Shown piece by piece: positions 16,440 to 23,706 of a DNA stretch of 34,789 bases (positions within the stretch are counted from its first letter, which is position 1; each line of letters begins with the position of its first letter). The DNA comes from an uncultured Collinsella sp. (GTDB taxonomy: Bacteria; Actinomycetota; Coriobacteriia; Coriobacteriales; Coriobacteriaceae). The notes beneath the pieces were generated by a model that was not told the origin of the DNA, did no database searches, and saw only the letters and a list, made by a program, of their open reading frames with translations. The stretch is taken from assembly GCA_902492825.1 (NCBI GenBank), contig CABUMZ010000001.1:1-34789 (forward strand). The letters are read 5' to 3'. A program made the translations under genes and the position numbers.

Positions 16440-16503
16440 TGTCAAACCAATCGCTGACCAAAAGCTGACCAGCCCGTCAAGCTCGTGGCAAGGTTTTGGT
16501 CAG
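16440..16503 (-). promoter_or_regulatory. Repeat cluster upstream of the Tad operon
   Basis: GCTGACCA occurs at 16453-16460 and again at 16464-16471, 11 nt apart, on one face of the helix. CTGACCAAAA (16454-16463) is repeated inverted as TTTTGGTCAG at 16494-16503. A TTGACA-like -35 box on the minus strand lies next to them (16445-16440), but no good -10 follows at 16-18 nt. The arrangement suits a regulator-dependent promoter for cpaB and the rest of the operon. No gene is seen in 16343-16540. Confidence 0.5.
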
Positions 16504-16540
16504 TACGTCAGCAAACTGCATGTTTCGAGGCTTTTCCGCA

Positions 16541-16577
16541 GCAAAAAAGCCGTCTCCCGAACAGTTGGGAGACGGCT
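16541..16577 (-). terminator. Terminator of rsgA
   Basis: An 11-bp perfect stem AGCCGTCTCCC / GGGAGACGGCT (16548-16558, 16567-16577) followed by TTTTTT on the minus strand, 18 nt past the rsgA stop. It separates rsgA from the Tad operon. Confidence 0.92.
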
Positions 16578-16594
16578 GTCATAGGAAAAATCAA

Positions 16595-17779
16595 TTACAG
16601 ATGGACATCGGGATCGAGCATTTGAGCACTCACGCGCATGGATGACGCCAAGTTTTGGAACGTTTCCAAACGCAGGCTGTCGATCTGCCCGGCGTCCTCG
16701 GCCTCGCGAACGGCACAACCCGGCTCATGGGTATGCGTGCAATCGCCAAACCGGCACGCACGCGATGCCTCGACAATCTCGGGGAAGGCGCGCGCCAGAC
16801 CCCGCTCGTGACCCACGAGCGGTAGGCTGCGTAGGCCCGGGGCATCGGCGATCACGCCGGCGTCGCCCGGTAGCGCCACCATCACGCGCGCGACGGTAGT
16901 GTGACGGCCCTGGTCGTCGCGTTCGCGCACACCGCCGGTCGCCAACGCATCGTGGCCCAGCAGCGCATTGAGCAGCGTCGACTTGCCGGCACCCGATTCG
17001 CCCAAAATCATGGCACAGCTCCCGGCGGGCACGCAGGCGCGTACCTCGTCCAGGCCGCGGCCCTCGGCAGAGGACGTCACGATTACGCGCACGTCCGGAC
17101 CCACCAGGCAGCGCACGCGGTCCAGATCGCGCTCGAGCTCCTCGGCATCGCAACGGTCAGCTTTGGTGAGCACTACCACCGGCTCGGCATCGCAGTCGAG
17201 CGCCAACACCAGCGAACGCGCCACGCGGTCGAGCAGTACCTCGCCGGCACCGAGCGCCTGCACGATTAGCACGCTATCCACGTTGGAGCAGAGCACCTGG
17301 CGCTCTCCGCGGGCACGGCCGCGCCAACGCTCAAAGCTCGTACGGCGCGGCAGCACGCACTCAATCACGCCCATATCGTGCCCGGGAGCGCGGCGCACCG
17401 CCACACGGTCGCCCACGGCAGGCAGCAGGACCTCGTCCTCGCCGCGCGACTTGGCAAACCCCACGGCATGCTCGGCGCGGAAGGTATCGTTGGCAGTCGC
17501 CACCAGCGGAAACCCGCGATCCAAGCGCACCACGGCGCCAAGCTGCATCTGCTCGGGCTCCTCGGCATGTGCGCAGAAATCATCAAAGGCAGTCTGCTGG
17601 GCTTCATCAACCGGCAGGTCATCAAACGCCGGAACATCCTGCAGCGCATCGAGCCCCGGTACGCTCGCCAACAACTCCTCGGCAGACACGGGCGCTTCGG
17701 TCGCGAGCTTCCGACGACGGTCACGCTTAGCCCGCGCCCCCGTCGTCTTTTTCTTCGCTTTAGCCTTCGCCTTGCCCAC
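16595..17779 (-). CDS. rsgA: Ribosome small subunit-dependent GTPase RsgA
   Basis: 394 residues from GTG 17779, chosen for GGGAGG 5 nt upstream. RsgA is a circularly permuted GTPase that checks late 30S assembly. Order of motifs: OB-fold region (about 80-160), G4 TKAD (205-208), G1 GESGAGKST (260-268), G3 DAPG (312-315), then the zinc site with Cys342, Cys347, His349 and Cys355. The permuted order and zinc site are diagnostic. The N-terminus carries an extra 80 or so residues, first Lys/Arg-rich (KAKAKAKKKTTGARAKRDRRRK), then acidic, ahead of the OB fold; this makes it longer than most RsgA proteins. An IS200-type element sits about 50 bp upstream and may have displaced the native promoter. 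Confidence 0.94.
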   Translation of the reverse strand: MGKAKAKAKKKTTGARAKRDRRRKLATEAPVSAEELLASVPGLDALQDVPAFDDLPVDEAQQTAFDDFCAHAEEPEQMQLGAVVRLDRGFPLVATANDTFRAEHAVGFAKSRGEDEVLLPAVGDRVAVRRAPGHDMGVIECVLPRRTSFERWRGRARGERQVLCSNVDSVLIVQALGAGEVLLDRVARSLVLALDCDAEPVVVLTKADRCDAEELERDLDRVRCLVGPDVRVIVTSSAEGRGLDEVRACVPAGSCAMILGESGAGKSTLLNALLGHDALATGGVRERDDQGRHTTVARVMVALPGDAGVIADAPGLRSLPLVGHERGLARAFPEIVEASRACRFGDCTHTHEPGCAVREAEDAGQIDSLRLETFQNLASSMRVSAQMLDPDVHL

Positions 17780-17852
17780 AAGCGCCTCCCAGCACCACAA
17801 ATCACAACTGAGCAGGTATTTTAAATCAAAACCACCCCTAAAAGGGGTGGTT

Positions 17853-17962
17853 TGCTCTTAGGGTATAACCCTTGGATTTCCGGCACGCGTCTAAAGGCGC
17901 CGGCCCTCACGGGGTTCGGGCCGCACTGCAGATTGACCCGTGACGGGCCGGTCAAACCGGCG
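17853..17962 (-). other. Structured 3' region of the IS200 element
   Basis: About 110 nt between the tnpA stop and the right-end hairpin carry several short GC-rich hairpins: GCCGGT-CAA-ACCGGC (17947-17961), CCCG-TGA-CGGG (17937-17947), CCGGC/GCCGG (17880-17884, 17899-17903) and GGGT-ATA-ACCC (17861-17871). TnpA-only elements usually have shorter right ends. The position and fold recall the guide-RNA scaffold found at the right end of TnpB-carrying relatives, but no tnpB is present. Confidence 0.4.
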
Positions 17963-18433
17963 CTATTTACGCCCCGGCCCCCTACCGAAGGGGTCCTCGT
18001 ACTCCTTGACGCTCAGCCGGTCGATCGCGATGTCGGCCTTCTCCTGCTCCCGGATGTACTTCGCGATGGTGGCCTCGTTCAGGCCGACGGTGGACACGTA
18101 GTAGCCCTCGGCCCAGAACTTCCTGTTGCCGAACTTGTACTTCATGTTCGCGTGCTTGTCGAATACCATCAGCGAGCTCTTCCCCTTCAGGTAGCCCATC
18201 ACGCTCGATACGCTGTACTTCGGCGGTATCGCCAGCAGCATGTGGACGTGGTCGGGCATCAGGTGCCCCTCGATGATCTCTATCCCCTTGTACTGGCAGA
18301 GCTTCCTGAAGATCTCCCCAAGGTCGGACCTTATTTGGTTGTAGATGACTTTGCGCCTATACTTCGGCGTGAACACGACGTGGTACTTGCACATCCACTT
18401 CGTGTGCGACAGGCTGTAGGCCTTCTGGGCCAT
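17963..18433 (-). CDS. tnpA: IS200-type Y1 transposase TnpA
   Basis: 156 residues, complete. TnpA is a single-strand DNA transposase of the HUH family. The HUH motif is His62-Val-His64 in GHLMPDHVHMLL and the catalytic tyrosine is Tyr126 in IAKYIREQ. The N-terminus (SHTKWMCKYHVVFTPKYRRK) is the family's usual first strand. Length matches the family. The start at 18433 follows a GGTGGTGG stretch; translation of IS200 tnpA is normally low. The C-terminal 15 residues are Gly/Arg-rich. It appears functional. Confidence 0.95.
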   Translation of the reverse strand: MAQKAYSLSHTKWMCKYHVVFTPKYRRKVIYNQIRSDLGEIFRKLCQYKGIEIIEGHLMPDHVHMLLAIPPKYSVSSVMGYLKGKSSLMVFDKHANMKYKFGNRKFWAEGYYVSTVGLNEATIAKYIREQEKADIAIDRLSVKEYEDPFGRGPGRK

Positions 18434-18587
18434 ACGCCACCACCGCCCTCTCGACTCGGATTCCCTGCGGCCTGAACAATCGCAAGTGTCCGGCGAGGGG
18501 GCGGCTTTGTAAAGCCGTTTGGCCCCACCCGCATAGCGGGTGGTTTCTGATGCGGCGCGCTGCGCGCCCCGCACAGGCTAAAGCCCA

Positions 18588-18628
18588 TAAAATCAAAAAG
18601 AGCTGGCCGGGCAAAGCCCGACCAGCTC
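18588..18628 (-). terminator. Terminator of the P-type ATPase gene
   Basis: Stem GAGCTGG(C)CGGGC / GCCCG(A)CCAGCTC (18600-18612, 18616-18628), the bracketed pair being a G-U wobble in the transcript, followed by TTTTTGATTTT on the minus strand. It is about 160 nt past the ATPase stop. Confidence 0.85.
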
Positions 18629-18687
18629 ACAAACTTTCCCTCAGCCCTTTTCATCCGCACGGAAGAAAAGCCAGCAAGGATACCGCA

Positions 18688-18775
18688 GGGCCCGCCCCGG
18701 AAGCCCTTTCTCCCGAACGATCCCGCAGCGCGAAGCGCGAGGACCAGTGAGGGAGAAAGGGCGTGGGGCGGGCCC
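18688..18775. repeat. Large imperfect palindrome between ATPase stop and terminator
   Basis: Arms 18688-18714 and 18751-18775 pair over about 23 bp: GGGCCCGCCCC with GGGGCGGGCCC and GCCCTTTCTCCC with GGGAGAAAGGGC, with a 2-3 nt internal bulge. The 36-nt loop holds a small GCGCGAAGCGC hairpin. It has no T-run, so it is not a terminator by itself. It could be a dispersed palindromic repeat or an mRNA 3' stabiliser. Confidence 0.8.
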
Positions 18776-18786
18776 GGACGAGTACG

Positions 18787-21468
18787 CTACTCTTTCTCCA
18801 CAGCGCGCATGATCGCCTTGTAGATCTCCATCAGCGGGATGATCAGGAAGGCCAGGCCCAAAGCGGCAAGAACGCCCTTGAGCTCAAGCGTCACAGGGCC
18901 GAAGAACATCTCGGCAAGCGTCGGCTGCACGGTCACGATCACCGTCAGCACCAGTGCCAGCGCGGCGGAAGCCCACAGCCACTTGTTCTGCTTCTTCATG
19001 GTGAACAGCGACGCACGACGGCTGCGCATATTGAAGCAGTGGAAAATCTCGACCATGTTGAGCGTGATGAACGCCATCATCACGCCTTCCTCGTCGGCAT
19101 TGCCGGCGATCATATCGGCGATGTGGATGTAGCCCATGTCAAAGTACACGCCCACAAAGAAGCTCGCCAGCACCAGCACGGTGATGATCAGGCCCTGGAC
19201 CACGCAGTCCAGACCCATATGTCCGGCAAAGACGCCGTCCTTGGCGTTGCGCGGCTTGCGCTTCATGATGTCGCCCTCGGCATCCTCCATGCCCAGCGCG
19301 AGCGCGGGGAAACAGTCGGTGACCAGGTTCACCCACAGCAGCTGCACCGGCTGGAAGATGGTAAAGCCGATGAGCGTGGCGATAAACACCGAGAAGACCT
19401 CGGCAAGGTTGGCCGAAAGCAGGAACTGGATGACCTTGCGGATGTTGTCGTAGATGCGACGGCCCTCTTCGCAGGCACCGATGATGGTGGCGAAATTGTC
19501 GTCGGCAAGCACCATGTCGGCGACGTTCTTGGTGACATCGGTACCGGTGATGCCCATGCCAACGCCGATGTCGGCGCGCTTGATGGACGGGGCGTCGTTG
19601 ACGCCGTCGCCCGTCATGGCCACGATCTGGTCGCGCGACTTCCAAGCCTCGACGATGCGGGTCTTGTGCTCGGGCTGGACGCGGGCGTACACGCCGTAAT
19701 CCTCGATGTGCGCGTCGAGCTCCTCGTCGCTCATGCGATCGAGGTCGGCACCGGTGATGGCATGGCTGCGATCGCTGACGATGCCCAGCTGCTTGGCGAT
19801 GGCCACGGCGGTGTCGATGTGGTCGCCCGTAATCATGACGGTGCGGATACCGGCGTCGTGCGCCTCGCGGATGGCGTCGGCGACCTCGGGGCGGACCGGG
19901 TCAATCATGCCGGACAGGCCGCAGAAGACCAGGTCATGCTCGAGCGCGGCGGGGCTGCAGTCGGCCGGGACCTCGGTGTAGGTGCGGCTCGCCAGCGCCA
20001 GCACGCGCAGGGCCTCGTCGGCCATGGCCTTGTTGGCGGCCACGAGCTCGGCGCGACGCTCCTCGGTCAGGGGGACAACCTTGTCGCCCTCGTAGATATG
20101 GGTACACAGGCCGATCACCACGTCGGGCGCGCCCTTGGTGTACTGCTCGTACTCGCCGTCCAGGGTCTCGACGACCACGGACATCATCTTGCGGCCCGAG
20201 TCAAACGGGGCCTCGCCCACGCGCGGATGCTCGGCAGTCAGGCCAGTGAGCCCCGCCTTGCCGGCATCGTTGACGAGCGCACACTCGGTCGGCTCACCCA
20301 CAGCCTCGCCCAGTTCCTCGTCCCACTGGGCGTCGGAGCACAGAGCCATGCCGGCCAGGAACTTCTCCTTAGGCGCAGCGAGCTCGTGCTTGACGACGGT
20401 CATCTTGTTCTGGGTGAGGGTACCGGTCTTGTCGGAGCAGATGGTCTGTGTGCAGCCAAGGGTCTCGACGGCGGAAAGCTTGCGGATGATTGCCTGGCGC
20501 TTGGCCATCTTGGTCACGCCAAGCGACAGCACGATGGTCACGACGGCGACCAGGCCCTCGGGGATGGCAGCGACGGCGAGCGAGACGGCGACCATAAAGG
20601 TATCGAGCAGGGCGGTCGGGTCGGTAAGAACGTTGCCCACGCCGTGGCGGATGATATCGACGCCAAAGATAACGACGCAGATGACGATAACCATGATGGT
20701 GAGGATGCGGCTGAGCTCGGCAAGCTTCACCTGCAGCGGCGTGAGCTCTTCCTTGGCCTCGGCCAGGGCGCCGGCGATCTTACCCATCTCGGTGTTCATG
20801 CCGGTGCCGACCACGACGGCGCGGCCGCGGCCGTATACCACGGTGGAACCCATGTAGCACATGTTCTTGCGGTCGCCGAGCGGCACGTCGTCGGTGCCGG
20901 CGGCGAGCTCAATCACGTTGGCATGCTTCTCGACGGGCACGGACTCGCCGGTAAGGGCGGCCTCCTCGATCTTCATCGTGGCGCTCTCGAGCACGCGGCA
21001 GTCGGCCGGGACGGAGTCGCCCGCCTCGAGCATGATCACGTCACCGGGCACGAGCTCGGCGCTCGGCAGGTGCACGAGCTTGCCGTCGCGCAGCACCTTG
21101 GACTGCGCCGCGCTCATCTCCTGCAGGGCCTCGAGAGCCTCCTCGCTCTTGGCCTCCTGAACCACGCCCAGCACCGAGTTGACGATAACGACGAACATGA
21201 TGATGGCGACGTCGGCAAAGTCCGCCTCACCCTTGACCATACCCGTGAGCGCGCTGATAACGGCGGCAACGATCAACATGATGACCATGGGGTCGGCCAT
21301 CTGCTCAAAGAAACGCTTCCACAGCGGCGTTTTCTCGGCTTCCTCGAGCTTGTTAGGGCCTGTCTTGGCGAGGCGCGACGACGCCTCGTCGCTGCTCAGG
21401 CCGAGGTCCTCATCGACGCCCTGGTCGCTGAGCACCTCCGCCGCGGCGGACAGGTATTCCTTTTGCAT
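18787..21468 (-). CDS. P-type cation-transporting ATPase (P2A, calcium-pump-like)
   Basis: 893 residues. Order of parts: cation ATPase N-domain (EVLSDQGVDE then GPNKLEE), first helix pair (about 58-105), actuator domain with TGES (173-176), second pair with PEGL in helix 4 (303-306), phosphorylation motif DKTGT (Asp346), nucleotide-binding domain, the hinge TGDGVNDAPSIKRADIG (near 620) and six C-terminal membrane helices. IPEGL and overall length place it with P2-type Ca2+ or Mn2+ pumps; the exact ion cannot be fixed. SD GGAGGGG is 7 nt before the ATG and lies beside or within a hairpin of the leader, so translation is probably controlled. It is a single-gene unit ending in a palindrome and terminator. 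Confidence 0.93.
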   Translation of the reverse strand: MQKEYLSAAAEVLSDQGVDEDLGLSSDEASSRLAKTGPNKLEEAEKTPLWKRFFEQMADPMVIMLIVAAVISALTGMVKGEADFADVAIIMFVVIVNSVLGVVQEAKSEEALEALQEMSAAQSKVLRDGKLVHLPSAELVPGDVIMLEAGDSVPADCRVLESATMKIEEAALTGESVPVEKHANVIELAAGTDDVPLGDRKNMCYMGSTVVYGRGRAVVVGTGMNTEMGKIAGALAEAKEELTPLQVKLAELSRILTIMVIVICVVIFGVDIIRHGVGNVLTDPTALLDTFMVAVSLAVAAIPEGLVAVVTIVLSLGVTKMAKRQAIIRKLSAVETLGCTQTICSDKTGTLTQNKMTVVKHELAAPKEKFLAGMALCSDAQWDEELGEAVGEPTECALVNDAGKAGLTGLTAEHPRVGEAPFDSGRKMMSVVVETLDGEYEQYTKGAPDVVIGLCTHIYEGDKVVPLTEERRAELVAANKAMADEALRVLALASRTYTEVPADCSPAALEHDLVFCGLSGMIDPVRPEVADAIREAHDAGIRTVMITGDHIDTAVAIAKQLGIVSDRSHAITGADLDRMSDEELDAHIEDYGVYARVQPEHKTRIVEAWKSRDQIVAMTGDGVNDAPSIKRADIGVGMGITGTDVTKNVADMVLADDNFATIIGACEEGRRIYDNIRKVIQFLLSANLAEVFSVFIATLIGFTIFQPVQLLWVNLVTDCFPALALGMEDAEGDIMKRKPRNAKDGVFAGHMGLDCVVQGLIITVLVLASFFVGVYFDMGYIHIADMIAGNADEEGVMMAFITLNMVEIFHCFNMRSRRASLFTMKKQNKWLWASAALALVLTVIVTVQPTLAEMFFGPVTLELKGVLAALGLAFLIIPLMEIYKAIMRAVEKE

Positions 21469-21478
21469 ATAGAGTCCC

Positions 21479-21577
21479 CTCCTGGGATTCGGGCCACTCA
21501 GCAGATTGATGCCCGATCATAATTCCCAGGAGAAGGGCAAGGGCTCATCAAGGCTGCCGTGCTGAGCGGCAGTTGAT
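21479..21577 (-). promoter_or_regulatory. Structured 5' leader of the ATPase gene (riboswitch-like candidate)
   Basis: On the minus strand the leader starts with hairpin 1: stem CTGCCG/CGGCAG (21572-21567 with 21559-21554), extended by ATCAA/TTGAT (21577-21573 with 21551-21547) and a 7-nt loop CTCAGCA (21566-21560). Hairpin 2 has outer stem CTCCTGGGA/TCCCAGGAG (21532-21524 with 21487-21479), inner stem CGGGC/GCCCG (21515-21511 with 21494-21490) and a 16-nt loop containing TGCTGAG (21503-21497), the exact complement of loop 1. The 3' arm of hairpin 2 includes the first part of the Shine-Dalgarno. This is the layout of a kissing-loop translational switch. I do not recognise it as a known class. 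Confidence 0.55.
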
Positions 21578-21586
21578 AGTGGAGCT

Positions 21587-21632
21587 ATGGTACCCCAAAG
21601 CAACGCGTCTAGCCAAAACATTCCAATTGGAA
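21587..21632 (-). promoter_or_regulatory. Candidate promoter and palindrome of the ATPase gene
   Basis: TTGGCT (21616-21611) and TACCAT (21592-21587) with an 18-nt spacer predict a start near 21580, right at the foot of leader hairpin 1. A perfect 12-bp palindrome TTCCAATTGGAA (21621-21632) lies 4 bp upstream of the -35. The region 21633-21840 is AT-richer than its surroundings and shows no convincing gene. Confidence 0.4.
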
Positions 21633-21841
21633 ACACGGCTCGAGTGCAACGATGCAGACCGTGTGATGCTCAACATTGATAAAACGTTTTTTCTTCGGCG
21701 CATCGTCAAACTGAAATATCGCCCAGATAGCAGCAGTCAGAACGGTTGGTAAAGATTTTTCATATACCGTTTTTACCGCAAAAAATGAACTTCTAATTCG
21801 GCATACGGTCGATTTTTGGGGGTATTCGGTCGTCATTTCGT

Positions 21842-21847
21842 TATAAT
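21842..21847 (+). promoter_or_regulatory. -10 box of pyk
   Basis: A consensus TATAAT lies 63 nt before the pyk ATG. No good -35 hexamer is present 16-18 nt upstream (GGGGTA region). Confidence 0.5.
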
Positions 21848-21910
21848 CATCTCAGTTTTATTTCTTATGGTTTATCTATCAGCGCAAGACGATGTCAGAT
21901 GGAGGTCTGA

Positions 21911-23371
21911 ATGTACAAGCGCACCAAGATTGTATGCACCATGGGTCCCGCCTGCGATAGCGACGAGACCATCCGCGAGATGATCAAGGCGGGCATGAAC
22001 GTCGCCCGTTTTAACTTCTCGCACGGATCCTACGACGAGCACCACGGTCGCATCGAGCGCGTCCGTCGTATTTCCAAGGAGCTCGGTCTGCCCGTCGGCA
22101 TCCTGCTCGACACCAAGGGCCCCGAGGTCCGCACCGGCCTTCTGGTCGACGGCAAGAAGGCCGCCGTCAAGACCGGCGACAAGATTGTCGTCACCGCTCA
22201 GCCCACGTCCGAGGATTTCCACGGCACCTCTGAGCACATCTCCCTCGACTACCTGGCTCTGCCCTCCGAGGTCGAGAAGGGCTCCCTTATCCTGATCGAC
22301 GACGGCCTGGTTGCCCTCGAGGTCGAGTCCGTCGACGGCCAGGACATGACCTGTGTCGTTAAGAACGACGGCCTGATCGGCGAGCGCAAGGGCGTCAACA
22401 TGCCCAACGTCAACATCTCGTTGCCCGCTATCACCGAGCGCGATCGTCAGGACATCCTCTTTGGCCTGACCGAGAACATCGACTACATCGCCGCTTCCTT
22501 CATCCGTGACGGCGAGTCCGTCCGCGGCATCCGCGAGCTTTGCCGCGAGAACGGCGGCGAGCACGTGACGATCTTCCCGAAGATCGAGTGCGCCCTGGGC
22601 GTCGAGAACTTCGACGAGATTCTCGAGGCTTCCGACGGCATCATGGTCGCCCGTGGCGACCTGGGCATCGAGATCAAGCCCGAGCTCGTTCCGCACATCC
22701 AGAAGGAGATCATCGCCAAGTGCAACGCGGCCTACAAGCCCGTTATCACCGCTACGCAGATGCTCGACTCCATGCAGCAGAACCCGCGCCCGACGCGCGC
22801 CGAGGTTGCCGACGTTGCTAACGCCATCTACGACGGCACCGACGCCGTTATGCTCTCTGGCGAGTCCGCTGCCGGTAAGTACCCGGTCGAGGCCGTCAAG
22901 ATGCAGGCCAGCATTGCTCTCGAGACTGAGAAGTACCTCCCGGCTCACGCTCCGCTCGAGGTTCCGGCTGACGCTCACGGCACCCGCGTCGTCAACAACG
23001 TTGTGGGTATGTCCGCTGTGAACATGGCTACCACCGTTGGCGCCAAGTGCATCACCGTGCCGACGACCACCGGTCGTACCGCTCGCCTGATCTCGCACTT
23101 CCGTCCCAACATGCCGATCTGCGCGTTCTCCCGCCACGAGTGGGCCGTCCAGCAGATGATTATGTACTGGGGCGTTATCCCGCACCAAGCCGAGATTACC
23201 CAGGGCACCGTCAACGGCACGATCGTCAAGGCGATCGAGACCGCTAAGGAGCTCGGCTACGTCAAGGCCGGCGATCTGACCGTCGCTACCGCTGGCGATC
23301 CCCGCATGAGCGTCCAACTCGAGGATAAGGTCTCCTCGACCAACGTCGCTTACGTCGCTCAGGTGCGCTAA
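21911..23371 (+). CDS. pyk: Pyruvate kinase
   Basis: 486 residues. It transfers phosphate from phosphoenolpyruvate to ADP, the last ATP-forming step of glycolysis. Active-site features: RFNFSHGS (Arg33, Asn35, Ser37), DTKGPEVRTG (68-77), IFPKIEC with Lys224 and Glu226, and MVARGDLGIEI with Asp250 for metal binding; TATQMLDSM and the C-terminal domain with TTTGRTARLIS are complete. It lacks the extra PEP-utiliser-like C-terminal domain of Bacillus-type enzymes. GGAGG is 6 nt before the ATG. Codon choice is strongly biased to C-ending codons, more so than in its neighbours, as expected for a highly expressed gene. It forms a single-gene unit with its own terminator. Confidence 0.98.
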   Translation: MYKRTKIVCTMGPACDSDETIREMIKAGMNVARFNFSHGSYDEHHGRIERVRRISKELGLPVGILLDTKGPEVRTGLLVDGKKAAVKTGDKIVVTAQPTSEDFHGTSEHISLDYLALPSEVEKGSLILIDDGLVALEVESVDGQDMTCVVKNDGLIGERKGVNMPNVNISLPAITERDRQDILFGLTENIDYIAASFIRDGESVRGIRELCRENGGEHVTIFPKIECALGVENFDEILEASDGIMVARGDLGIEIKPELVPHIQKEIIAKCNAAYKPVITATQMLDSMQQNPRPTRAEVADVANAIYDGTDAVMLSGESAAGKYPVEAVKMQASIALETEKYLPAHAPLEVPADAHGTRVVNNVVGMSAVNMATTVGAKCITVPTTTGRTARLISHFRPNMPICAFSRHEWAVQQMIMYWGVIPHQAEITQGTVNGTIVKAIETAKELGYVKAGDLTVATAGDPRMSVQLEDKVSSTNVAYVAQVR

Positions 23372-23400
23372 ATCGTACTTGCAAGCAAATTTGCATTACA

Positions 23401-23438
23401 AGGGGCCCGGAAGGCAATGCCTTCCGGGCCCCTTTTTT
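23401..23438 (+). terminator. Terminator of pyk
   Basis: A 15-bp perfect stem (23401-23415 with 23419-23433, loop AAT) followed by TTTTTT on the + strand, 30 nt after the pyk stop. Confidence 0.96.
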
Positions 23439-23550
23439 AAAACCTTCTCCATATGTCACTTCATCGATTTGCGTTCAGTCGCAAGCCTCTCCGATACCGA
23501 GCGCACCACCGAAGACGCCCGGCTTATAGGACAAAATGTGTGTCTGCTTT

Positions 23551-23582
23551 AGGGGCATCGGCGCAGGTCGATGCCCCTTTTT
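23551..23582 (+). terminator. Inward terminator in the left end of the IS
   Basis: AGGGGCATCG / CGATGCCCCT (23551-23560, 23569-23578) followed by TTTT on the + strand, between the left inverted end and the transposase start. It should block transcription entering from outside (the pyk side). Confidence 0.8.
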
Positions 23583-23706
23583 CAGCCGTTTAAATTCCGT
23601 GCCCGCTTTTAACCGCTCGGACAGAATGTGTGTCCGGTTGCCTATCGTTCCCGCAGGTAGATAACCTTTTCCGGAACCGTTAAATACCCTTTCGGAAGAG
23701 GTGCCC

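Larger units (their letters stand above)
17829..18545 (-). mobile_element. IS200/IS605-family insertion element
   Basis: One Y1 transposase gene is flanked by hairpins typical of this family: at the right end (low coordinate) AAACCACCCC / GGGGTGGTTT (17829-17838, 17844-17853) and at the left end CCACCCGC / GCGGGTGG (18525-18532, 18536-18543). Both share the CCACCC/GGGTGG core. A further hairpin CGGCTTT-GT-AAAGCCG lies at 18502-18517 upstream of tnpA. Such elements have no inverted ends and make no target duplication, so exact ends are uncertain. TTTTGATTT occurs on the minus strand just outside each hairpin (near 17823-17831 and 18590-18599), a possible trace of target or cleavage sequence. 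The element lies between the ATPase terminator and rsgA. Confidence 0.75.

Noticed and set aside
17829..17853. The right-end hairpin of the IS200 element as an ordinary terminator
   Set aside because: It matches the left-end hairpin core, lies outside any neighbouring gene's 3' end and has only three or four Ts; better explained as a transposition end.
18763..21522. 919-codon open frame on the + strand opposite the P-type ATPase
   Set aside because: His-, Asp- and Leu-rich composition typical of antisense reading; the minus strand encodes a complete ATPase.
21469..21600. yybP-ykoY manganese riboswitch before the ATPase
   Set aside because: The two-hairpin layout and loop sequences do not match the conserved core of that class as I know it; only the position is similar.
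21609..21836. 75-codon minus-strand frame between the ATPase leader and pyk
   Set aside because: AT-rich stretch with no ribosome binding site or recognisable motif; it overlaps the promoter and palindrome of the ATPase.
21872..23317. 481-codon open frame on the minus strand opposite pyk
   Set aside because: Created by the strong codon bias of pyk; no ribosome binding site and repetitive Val-Asp-Gly composition.
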